DNA from: an uncultured Ruminococcus sp.
GTDB taxonomy: Bacteria > Bacillota > Clostridia > Oscillospirales > CAG-272
Length of the DNA stretch: 14,022 nucleotides
Direction of reading: 5' to 3'
Assembly (NCBI GenBank): GCA_902803255.1
Contig: CADCPG010000234.1
Span: 1-14,022, forward strand
Positions 1-6,025 of this stretch are shown here, piece by piece; position 1 is the stretch's first letter, and each line of letters starts with the position of its first letter. Below the pieces are notes generated by a model. It worked only from the letters and a program-made list of their open reading frames with translations. It was not told where the DNA came from and ran no database searches. The position numbers were made by a program, and so were the translations under genes.

Positions 1-32
1 GAAGGCCGCGGTTCGGGTTTTTCGGCTTTTTC

Positions 33-61
33 TTGACAAACCCGCGGGGGCAGAGTATACT
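33..61 (+). promoter_or_regulatory. Sigma-A-type promoter of the three-gene operon
   Basis: A perfect -35 box TTGACA lies at 33-38 and a -10 box TATACT (5 of 6 consensus) at 56-61, separated by exactly 17 bases. Transcription should begin near base 68. A strong Shine-Dalgarno site, GGAGGAGGT at 87-95, sits 5 bases before the ATG at 101. The T-rich bases upstream (18-32) may be the tail of an upstream terminator, but I see no convincing stem for it. Confidence 0.85.
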
Positions 62-100
62 TTATCCGTGCGGTCGGGAAGCGGCCGGAGGAGGTAAATC

Positions 101-1150
101 ATGCCGATCCAGAAATTCACGGTGAGCAGGGACGATACGGTCTACGAATCATGGCCGGACGTCGTGCTGACCGAAGGCGGAAAGCTCATATGCGTGTTCA
201 CCGAATGCGCGCACCATCTCGACCGTTCGAAGTCGAGGCTCTGCACCGTCGAGAGCACCGACCGCGGACGCACCTGGTCGGAAAAGAGATACCTGACCGG
301 TCAGGGAACGAAAACGCACTATTTCAACTGCGCGCGCATTTCGAAAGCCGGCGGCGGTCTCGCGATCGTCTGCGACTTCGTGAGCGGCGAAAAAGGCCCC
401 GAGCACGACGCAGTCACATACGTCTGGCGCGCCGACGCTGAGGGAACGTCGTGGGGAGAGCCGGCCGTCTATCCCTTCAACGGGATAGTCCCCGACAAGC
501 TCCTCGAGCTGTCGAACGGACGTCTGCTGATCTCCAACCACCGCCGCTCGGAGGTCACCGGAAAGCTCGAACAGCACCTGCACTACAGCGACGACGGCGG
601 CGCCGTCTGGTCGGACGAGATAACCGTCGCGGCCGACCCGTCTCTCAACCTCTGCGAGGCCAGCATCATAGAGTGCGGAGGGGGCATGCTCGTCGCCTTC
701 CTGCGCGAGAACTCGATACTCGGATACGACGTCAAAAAGGTGATCTCGCACGACTTCGGCAGCACCTGGGGCCCGGTGTGCGGCACCCCGCTCGACAGCG
801 GACACCGGCCGACCGCCGGTTTCCTGCGCGACGGCAGAGTGATGATCACGTACAGATACATCCCCCGCGGGACGCAGAACTTTTTCGCCGCATTCCTGCG
901 CGCCGACCAGCTGGAGAAGGAGAACCGCAGGGATCAGGCCGTCAGGATCATGCCGCTCGACTACGACCGCAACCCGTCGCCGGACCTCGGATACTCGGGC
1001 TGGGCGCAGTTCCCCGACGGCGAGATTTACGTCGTTAACTACATCAAGGACGACGCCGACCTCGCCTACATCAGGGGCTACAGCTTCAGGCCGGAGGACG
1101 TCGTGCTGCCCGAGACGTCGTCGACGACGAAGCGCGTGTTCAGGGAATAA
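101..1150 (+). CDS. Asp-box (BNR-repeat) beta-propeller protein, sialidase superfamily, probably cytosolic
   Basis: The 349-residue protein has three clear Asp boxes of the form S-x-D-x-G-x-x-W: STDRGRTW at 52-59, SDDGGAVW at 163-170 and SHDFGSTW at 216-223. These mark the blade turns of a six-bladed sialidase-fold propeller. There is no signal peptide, lipobox or membrane segment, so it should be cytosolic. The N-terminal RIP/FRIP motif that supplies the first arginine of the sialidase triad is not seen: the equivalent place near residues 16-21 reads ESWPDV. True exo-alpha-sialidase activity is therefore doubtful. It may be another glycoside hydrolase of this fold or a binding propeller. The start is fixed by the strong GGAGGAGGT site. 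It is the first gene of an operon, and the PP-loop gene follows 10 bases after its stop. The fold is confident; the substrate is unknown. Confidence 0.8.
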   Translation: MPIQKFTVSRDDTVYESWPDVVLTEGGKLICVFTECAHHLDRSKSRLCTVESTDRGRTWSEKRYLTGQGTKTHYFNCARISKAGGGLAIVCDFVSGEKGPEHDAVTYVWRADAEGTSWGEPAVYPFNGIVPDKLLELSNGRLLISNHRRSEVTGKLEQHLHYSDDGGAVWSDEITVAADPSLNLCEASIIECGGGMLVAFLRENSILGYDVKKVISHDFGSTWGPVCGTPLDSGHRPTAGFLRDGRVMITYRYIPRGTQNFFAAFLRADQLEKENRRDQAVRIMPLDYDRNPSPDLGYSGWAQFPDGEIYVVNYIKDDADLAYIRGYSFRPEDVVLPETSSTTKRVFRE

Positions 1151-1160
1151 AGGACGCCCC

Positions 1161-2558
1161 ATGACCGAATACACGCTGCAGAGCAGGTGGGTGCGGCGCG
1201 GAGGACGTCTCGAATACTACGGGATGCGCCGCCGCGAATACCTTTTCCGCAACACCGTCCGCCTCGGTCCGAGGCGGAAAAGGATCATCGGCAGGCTGCC
1301 GTCGGAGCTGAGCCGCGCCGAGATCTCGGCGCTGGGCCCGCTCTTCGGCACGGTTGTCGTGGCAAAAGATGAGTACAGGCCGGTCCCGCGCTCGCTCGCC
1401 GAAGCGCGCTTCTGCCGGACATGCCCCGCGAACGACTTCATGATACCGGGACTCGAGCTCGACGAGGAAGGCATCTGCCCGATGTGCCGCACCGCGGACG
1501 ACGTGAAGAGACTGCGGAGCGTGGTCCCGCTCGTGAGCGACATCCCGCGATCCGGGGGTTCGGACTTCGACGCCGCCCTCTTCTACACCGGCGGGAAGGA
1601 TTCGACCTTCCTGCTCTGGTGGCTCGCGGTAAAGAAGAAACTGCGGGTGCTCGCGATGACGTGGGAGATCCCGTATATGTCGGACTCCGCCCGGGTGAGC
1701 ATCGAAAATGCCAGAAAGAGGCTTCCGAACGTCGAGTTCATATCGCGGAAGGTCCCCGACGGAATACTCCGCCCCGTCTACCGGAAACTCATGGACGAGA
1801 CCGGCACGACCTGCCTCTGTCCGTCGCTCGCCTACGTCCTGTTTTACCCTGAGATGACGGCCCGGCACATCCCCTGCTTCATAGCGGGAAACGAACCGGT
1901 CCAGGCGCTGGGGCTGTATTACAATCACATGGCGCCGAAGGCGGCCTATTCGTTCGCCGACAACAGATTTTTCTCCTTTGTGATCAACGCCGGGAGGGTG
2001 ATGACGTTCCGTCCTCCGCTGAAGCGCGGACAGTTCCACACGCTCGCGACGATGCGCACGCTGGTGCGGGGCGAGAGCCTTCCGCAGCGGCTGTCCGGAT
2101 ATTCGAACCCGCTCGTGCGGTCGGCCGTCGAAGCACTGCGCGAAGCTCCCGAGCTCATCGCGCCTCTGAAGAAAAGCCTGAGGGAGTCGTCGGGGAGCGG
2201 AAACATCCCGGCCTTCCTGGCGGTCGATCTCGATGAGATATGCGGCGGCAGGTACGACTGGGAAAAGGTGAAGGACACTATCGTCGAAGAGTGCGGCTGG
2301 GCGGCTCCCGAGGGCGGAAAGAAGCTGCTCCACACCAGCTGCTCGATCGAAAAGTGCAAGGACTATTTCCAGCTCCGGAATTTCAGAGAGTGCAGGACGC
2401 ACATGATCCCGTTCAGCGCGATAGAGATCTCCCTCGCCGGCAGAGGCCGGCCGGAAGACAGAGAAAAACTGATATACGAGGAAGAAAAGATGCTCGGCTT
2501 CGCGGAGCGGCCGGAAGAAGGGTGCGAACTGATGCGCCGGTACGTGGAGGGAATCTGA
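1161..2558 (+). CDS. PP-loop ATPase, WbpG/N-acetyl-sugar-amidotransferase-like
   Basis: A protein of 465 residues. The PP-loop pyrophosphatase signature YTGGKDST at 142-149 binds ATP for adenylation of a substrate. Just before it is a four-cysteine knuckle, C85-x2-C88 ... C106-x2-C109, with the spacer sequence LDEEGICPMC that is typical of WbpG-type amidotransferases. Further cysteines are the CLC pair C218/C220 and the C-terminal pair C394/C399 in HTSCSIEKC. The cysteine layout also resembles tRNA-thiolation PP-loop enzymes (TtcA/Ncs6), so sulfur chemistry is an alternative to amide transfer. Residues 1-80 are an extra basic N-terminal region that I do not recognise. WbpG partners of the HisH/HisF type are absent here. 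The next gene, a flavodoxin/ferredoxin, starts 1 base after the stop, implying translational coupling. AAAGGA just before the ATG serves as the ribosome site. The family is fairly sure; the reaction is not known. Confidence 0.75.
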   Translation: MTEYTLQSRWVRRGGRLEYYGMRRREYLFRNTVRLGPRRKRIIGRLPSELSRAEISALGPLFGTVVVAKDEYRPVPRSLAEARFCRTCPANDFMIPGLELDEEGICPMCRTADDVKRLRSVVPLVSDIPRSGGSDFDAALFYTGGKDSTFLLWWLAVKKKLRVLAMTWEIPYMSDSARVSIENARKRLPNVEFISRKVPDGILRPVYRKLMDETGTTCLCPSLAYVLFYPEMTARHIPCFIAGNEPVQALGLYYNHMAPKAAYSFADNRFFSFVINAGRVMTFRPPLKRGQFHTLATMRTLVRGESLPQRLSGYSNPLVRSAVEALREAPELIAPLKKSLRESSGSGNIPAFLAVDLDEICGGRYDWEKVKDTIVEECGWAAPEGGKKLLHTSCSIEKCKDYFQLRNFRECRTHMIPFSAIEISLAGRGRPEDREKLIYEEEKMLGFAERPEEGCELMRRYVEGI

Positions 2559-2559
2559 C

Positions 2560-3309
2560 ATGATCCGCGTGTACTGTTTCAGCGGCGCCGGTCACAGCCT
2601 GAGCGTCGCGGAGGCGATCGCAGGCGCGGCGGGAGCCGAACTTTGCGAGATCGGGGGGGATACCGTATGCGAAGGCGGCACGGCGGCCGTGGTCTTCCCC
2701 GTTTACTGCGAAGACGTGCCCCGGCCGGTCAGGGGATTTCTGCGGAGATCGTCGCCGGAATATATATTTTACGTCGCCGTTTACGGCGGGATCTCGCACG
2801 GAAACGCGCTGATCCGCGCCGGGCGCGAGGCAATGCGCGGTGCTCGGGCGGACGGACGGCCGGTCCCGGTCACCGCGGGAGGCGCGTATATACCGTCGGG
2901 CCACAGCTTCCTCGAAGAGCACGCCGGCGCGGCCTCGGACAGTGAAGAGCCGTGCGCCGGACAGACCGCCCGGCTCATCGCGGAGCGGCTGAGAGAGCCG
3001 CGTCCGGCAGAGACAGGCCGCGAAGGCGGACCGATGCGGCGCAGCGTTTTTGCCGGCCTCTTCCCCGCCCTGCGCAGCAGGGCCGGCGTGAAGATCGTCC
3101 GCTCGGAGCTCTGCGACGGCTGCGGGATCTGCACCGCGGCGTGCCCGCTCGGCACGTGCGAAAACGGGATCTGCGGCAGACGGTGCATCAGATGCCTGCG
3201 CTGCGTGCGGGTCTGCCCCCGCGGGGCGCTGACGGGCAGGACCGCCCCGTTTCTCGAGCGGTGGCTTCGCAAAAAAAGACATGAGTGCGCGCCGCGCCTC
3301 TTTCTCTGA
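2560..3309 (+). CDS. EFR1-like flavodoxin/2[4Fe-4S] ferredoxin fusion
   Basis: The 249-residue protein has an N-terminal flavodoxin-like half (about 1-145) and a C-terminal bacterial ferredoxin half (about 177-225). The phosphate-binding loop near 8-14 reads SGAGHSL, where the family usually has SGTGN. The first cluster motif is C185-x2-C188-x2-C191-x3-C195-P and the second is C209-x2-C212-x2-C215-x3-C219-P, so two [4Fe-4S] clusters are expected with FMN. It should carry electrons in the cytosol. A variable Arg/Glu-rich linker (about 125-165) joins the halves. The ATG lies 1 base after the stop of the PP-loop gene, so the two are almost certainly co-translated, and the likely electron acceptor is that enzyme or its product. 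GTGGAGGGA at 2544-2552 provides the ribosome site. The domain assignment is confident; the partner assignment is inferred. Confidence 0.85.
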   Translation: MIRVYCFSGAGHSLSVAEAIAGAAGAELCEIGGDTVCEGGTAAVVFPVYCEDVPRPVRGFLRRSSPEYIFYVAVYGGISHGNALIRAGREAMRGARADGRPVPVTAGGAYIPSGHSFLEEHAGAASDSEEPCAGQTARLIAERLREPRPAETGREGGPMRRSVFAGLFPALRSRAGVKIVRSELCDGCGICTAACPLGTCENGICGRRCIRCLRCVRVCPRGALTGRTAPFLERWLRKKRHECAPRLFL

Positions 3310-3371
3310 AGGCGGCGCGCATATCCGGGGCCGCACGGCCGGTGTCTCTGACGGCCGTCATCGCATGCGGC
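3286..3371 (+). other. Structured 3' end of the plus-strand operon
   Basis: Two GC-rich inverted repeats follow or overlap the end of the ferredoxin gene. One has a 9-bp stem pairing 3286-3294 with 3313-3321 and spans the stop codon. The other pairs 3335-3341 with 3352-3358 and is extended by GCCGCA at 3330-3335 and TGCGGC at 3366-3371. Neither is followed by a T run, so this is not a canonical intrinsic terminator. It may slow the polymerase or protect the mRNA 3' end. Confidence 0.3.
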
Positions 3372-3384
3372 ATGTGACATTAAG

Positions 3385-3416
3385 AAAAAGCCCGCTCCTG
3401 TAAAACAGGAGCGGGC
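3385..3416 (-). terminator. Intrinsic terminator of the rubrerythrin/LUD operon
   Basis: A perfect 12-bp stem pairs 3390-3401 with 3405-3416 around an AAA loop. On the minus strand it is followed by five Ts (complement of 3385-3389). The stop of the LUD gene lies 16 bases before it. On the plus strand there is no T run after the stem, so it works mainly for the minus-strand genes. Confidence 0.92.
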
Positions 3417-3432
3417 AGAAGAGACTGAGATC

Positions 3433-4062
3433 TCAGAATCCCAGCTGATCGTTCACCAGTATCACGTGGATCCTGCCCTTGTGGCGGGAGAAACGCGTGA
3501 TGAGGAACTGGCAGCAGATCGTATCGGGCGACTTGCAGTTCATGCACGAACCGGTGCGCCTGCAGGGGGTGTTTATGTCGAAGCGCTGCGCGTTCGACGG
3601 CGCCGCGACGTTCCTCGCCCTCTTCATCGCGCTGTCGACGTCGTCGCAGACCTTGTTCATGCCCACGATGAAGATCACCTTCCGGGGGCCGAAAGCGATG
3701 GCCGAGACGCGGTTGGCGTTGCCGTCGATGTTCACGAGCACTCCGTCAGACGTCATGGCGTTGACGCTCGCGAGAAAGAAGTCGGCTGAATACGCGGCGC
3801 GAAGCGCGGCGTCTCTGTCGGGGACCGCGTCCCTGTCGATAAAGTCGTAGGGGCCCGCTTTCAGAGCGGCCGGCAGACCGATCTCGTGAACGCTCATGCC
3901 GCCGCCCATAGTGACCGTCGATCCCTCGGGAATAAGATCCAGAGCGATCTTCAGCGCCTCTTCGCGGTCCTTCGCGTAATATCCCGACATGTTCCGGGAC
4001 TCGAGTGCGCCGATCACCTTCGCGGCGAGCAGTTCGTTGCGCCTGTACAGATTCTTATCCAT
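3433..4062 (-). CDS. LUD-domain protein (LutC/DUF162 family) with a cysteine-rich C terminus
   Basis: The 209-residue protein fits the single-domain LUD group annotated as lactate utilization protein. Conserved features are the glycine loop MGGGMSVHE at 52-60, NAMTSDGVLVNIDGNANRV at 101-119, and FGPRKVIFIVGMNKV at 124-138. The C-terminal part has cysteines at 167, 173, 176, 183 and 184 (pattern C-x5-C-x2-C-x6-CC), which could hold a metal or an Fe-S cluster. LutA and LutB are not nearby, so a role in the LutABC lactate-oxidation complex is not supported. It lies 45 bases downstream of the rubrerythrin gene on the same strand, and a strong terminator follows, so the two are probably co-transcribed. 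Its ribosome site (GGA, 8 bases before the ATG) is weak. The family is secure; the precise function of this short form is not established by the sequence. Confidence 0.85.
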   Translation of the reverse strand: MDKNLYRRNELLAAKVIGALESRNMSGYYAKDREEALKIALDLIPEGSTVTMGGGMSVHEIGLPAALKAGPYDFIDRDAVPDRDAALRAAYSADFFLASVNAMTSDGVLVNIDGNANRVSAIAFGPRKVIFIVGMNKVCDDVDSAMKRARNVAAPSNAQRFDINTPCRRTGSCMNCKSPDTICCQFLITRFSRHKGRIHVILVNDQLGF

Positions 4063-4094
4063 CGTAATTTCCAGCTTGCGGGGCGTTGTGACAG

Positions 4095-4112
4095 ACTGAG
4101 CCGTGGCTCAGT
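4095..4112 (-). other. Short perfect inverted repeat at the rubrerythrin stop codon
   Basis: ACTGAGCC at 4095-4102 pairs with GGCTCAGT at 4105-4112 across a 2-base centre, overlapping the TGA at 4108-4110. There is no T run after it. It could partly attenuate read-through into the LUD gene or be an mRNA processing element. No regulator can be named. Confidence 0.35.
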
Positions 4113-4764
4113 AATTCTCGGCGTTGACCTCGAAATAAGCCTGAGGATGCGCGCAGACGGGGCAGACCTCGGGGGCCTCGGTGCCGATCACGATGTGACC
4201 GCAGTTGCGGCATTCCCAGATCTTGACTTCGCTCTTCTTGAACACTTCCTCTGCCTCGACGTTGTGAAGCAGGGCGCGGTAGCGCTCCTCGTGATGCTTC
4301 TCGATGGCGGCGACGGCACGGAATTTTGCGGCGAGCTCATGGAAGCCCTCTTTCTCGGCGGTCTTTGCGAAGCCCTCGTACATATCGGTCCATTCAAAGT
4401 TCTCGCCCGCGGCGGCGGCGGCGAGGTTCTCGGCCGTGGAGCCTATCCCGCCGAGTTCCTTGAACCACATCTTGGCATGCTCTTTCTCGTTGTCAGCCGT
4501 CTTGAGGAAGAGAGCGGCGATCTGCTCAAAGCCCTCCTTCTTGGCCTTCGACGCGAAATAAGTGTATTTGTTTCTCGCCTGGGATTCGCCGGCGAAAGCG
4601 GCTTCGAGATTCTTCTCGGTCTGGGTCCCGGCATAGGGGTTCGATTTCTTTTCCTCGACGGGCTCGAGATCGGAGCCGGTGGCTCCGCAGAGCGGGCATA
4701 CGGGCTCTTCGCCGTCTTTGACCTGGAATACTTCTCCGCAGAGCAGGCACTTGTAAGTCTTCAT
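4108..4764 (-). CDS. rbr: Rubrerythrin with rubredoxin domains at both ends
   Basis: The 218-residue protein is a diiron peroxidase that detoxifies hydrogen peroxide in anaerobes. It has an N-terminal rubredoxin-like Fe(Cys)4 site (C6, C9, C23, C26). A ferritin-like four-helix domain follows at about 48-170, with the metal-ligand motifs AGESQARNKY (E60), DNEKEHA (E93/E95, H96), an E near 121-130, and EKHHEE (E155, H158). A C-terminal rubredoxin site follows (C185, C188, C201, C204). Classical rubrerythrin has only the C-terminal rubredoxin and reverse rubrerythrin only the N-terminal one; this protein has both. GGAGG lies about 8 bases before the ATG. The gene has its own promoter and is followed by a LUD-domain gene. 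It divides a divergent intergenic region with lipoate ligase. Peroxide-responsive control is common for this family, but I could not find a good PerR box. Confidence 0.93.
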   Translation of the reverse strand: MKTYKCLLCGEVFQVKDGEEPVCPLCGATGSDLEPVEEKKSNPYAGTQTEKNLEAAFAGESQARNKYTYFASKAKKEGFEQIAALFLKTADNEKEHAKMWFKELGGIGSTAENLAAAAAGENFEWTDMYEGFAKTAEKEGFHELAAKFRAVAAIEKHHEERYRALLHNVEAEEVFKKSEVKIWECRNCGHIVIGTEAPEVCPVCAHPQAYFEVNAENY

Positions 4765-4858
4765 TCTTTTTTCCTCCGGTTTTTCTGAATTGAATCAAAT
4801 AATTATCGATCTCCGCGGAGACCGGAAGCCGGCGCTTCCGCGGGGCTGTAACTATACT

Positions 4859-4887
4859 ATTATATCATAAAAAAGCAAATAAAAGAA
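4859..4887 (-). promoter_or_regulatory. Probable promoter of the rubrerythrin gene
   Basis: On the minus strand a perfect TATAAT (complement of 4859-4864) lies about 95 bases before the rubrerythrin ATG. A weak -35 candidate TTCTTT (complement of 4882-4887) is 17 bases upstream. The leader between promoter and gene contains a GC-rich hairpin (GGAAGC at 4824-4829 pairing with GCTTCC at 4834-4839, flanked by CCGCGG copies). The AT-rich stretch also serves the divergent lipoate ligase gene, for which I find no convincing promoter boxes. Confidence 0.6.
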
Positions 4888-4928
4888 GCGGAAAAACAAA
4901 AAAACCGCCCAGGACGGATATAAAAGAC

Positions 4929-5984
4929 ATGATTTTCTACAGAACGGGCAGCACCGACCCGCATTTCAATCTGGCATTCGAGGAATATACGGTCCGCGCC
5001 GCCGGGGACGAGACCGTCTTCATGCTCTGGCAGAACAGCCCGAGCGTGATCATCGGCCGCAATCAGAACGCCTTCGCCGAGATAGATATCGCCTTTGCGG
5101 AGGCTCACGGCATCCCGGCGGTCAGGCGTCTGACCGGCGGCGGCGCGGTATACCACGATCTCGGAAACGTCAACTACACCTTCGTCGCGCCGGCGAAAGA
5201 CGGCGCGGTGCTCGACTACGCCGGCTTCTGCGCGCCTCTCATAGACGCGCTGCGGACACTTGGCGTCGATGCCTCGCTCTCCGGCCGCAACGACATCGTA
5301 TGCGACGGACGCAAGATCTCGGGAAGCGCGCAGTGCGTGACGCACGGACATGTGCTCCACCACGGCACGCTGCTCTGGTCGGCGGACACCGGCGTTATGT
5401 CGGCCGTCCTTACCCCCGACGCCGAAAAGCTGCGCTCCAAGGGAATAAGGAGCACGGCGTCAAGAGTCGGCAGCATAAGAGAAATGCTGCGCGCGCCGGG
5501 CGGAAGCGGGGCCGGCGGACTGACGGAAAATGCGGGACCGGGCGGATGCTCCGCCGGACTTCCGTACATTTCCGCGGACTCGACGGCATCAGACTTCATG
5601 AACTGGCTCGCGTCGTACGTCTGCGCGTCGGAAAAGTGCGACGTCAGATACCCGTCGGAGCGCGAAGCCGGCGAAGCGCGGCGGCTGATGAAGGAAAAAT
5701 ATGCGACCTGGGAGTGGAACTACGGCAGGTCGGGACACTTTGAAGCTTCGTCGTCGAGGCGATTTCCGTACGGCACGGTGACTGCGGAATACACGCTCGA
5801 GGGCGGAAGGATCGCGTCGGTCCGCTTCAGCGGCGACTTCTTCGGGGCGTCTCCGGTATCGGAACTCGCGGAGCGCCTCGGCGGCTGCCGCTGTTCTGGC
5901 CCGGAGCTCGTCCGCGCCCTCGGCGGCGTAGGCGGGTACATCGAGGGGGCGGCCCCCGAAGAGATCGCGGCGCTGTTTATGTAG
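4929..5984 (+). CDS. lplA: Lipoate-protein ligase
   Basis: The enzyme activates lipoate with ATP to lipoyl-AMP and transfers it to lysines of carrier proteins such as glycine-cleavage H protein or 2-oxoacid dehydrogenase E2. The catalytic domain shows RRLTGGGAVYHD at 66-77, NVNYTF at 80-85, GRNDIVCDGRKISGSAQ at 119-135 (with the catalytic K129) and HHGTLL at 144-149. The C-terminal accessory domain begins around 240 and contains the typical WEWNYG at 261-266. At 351 residues it is slightly longer than usual because of a Gly-rich insertion at about 189-210 between the domains. Its ribosome site is weak (AGGA, 14 bases before the ATG). The transaldolase gene follows after 41 bases on the same strand. 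No lipoylated target protein is encoded in the window, which suggests a housekeeping or scavenging role. Confidence 0.93.
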   Translation: MIFYRTGSTDPHFNLAFEEYTVRAAGDETVFMLWQNSPSVIIGRNQNAFAEIDIAFAEAHGIPAVRRLTGGGAVYHDLGNVNYTFVAPAKDGAVLDYAGFCAPLIDALRTLGVDASLSGRNDIVCDGRKISGSAQCVTHGHVLHHGTLLWSADTGVMSAVLTPDAEKLRSKGIRSTASRVGSIREMLRAPGGSGAGGLTENAGPGGCSAGLPYISADSTASDFMNWLASYVCASEKCDVRYPSEREAGEARRLMKEKYATWEWNYGRSGHFEASSSRRFPYGTVTAEYTLEGGRIASVRFSGDFFGASPVSELAERLGGCRCSGPELVRALGGVGGYIEGAAPEEIAALFM

Positions 5985-6025
5985 GACAATTATTCAAACA
6001 GATACAGAAAGAAGGAAAAACAAAC

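Noticed and set aside
101..1150. Annotation as a true exo-alpha-sialidase (nanH)
   Set aside because: The Asp boxes support only the fold. The N-terminal RIP motif and any export signal are missing, and no sialic-acid catabolism genes are near.
1140..2561. A 473-codon open frame on the minus strand opposite the PP-loop gene
   Set aside because: The plus-strand protein has the PP-loop and cysteine motifs and good spacing to its neighbours. The antisense product is Arg/Pro-rich with no recognisable domain.
3385..3416. The long inverted repeat considered as a mobile-element end or CRISPR-like repeat
   Set aside because: It occurs once, has a 3-base loop and a T run on one strand, and sits just after a stop codon, so it is an ordinary terminator.
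3886..4788. A 300-codon open frame on the plus strand over the rubrerythrin gene
   Set aside because: It is the complement of rubrerythrin and part of the LUD gene. The hydrophobic Leu/Gly-rich product is typical of an antisense shadow.
4850..4870. Possible PerR operator at the rubrerythrin promoter
   Set aside because: The AT-rich stretch matches only the left half of TTATAATNATTATAA. The right half has nearly all mismatches, so it is better read as the -10 region.
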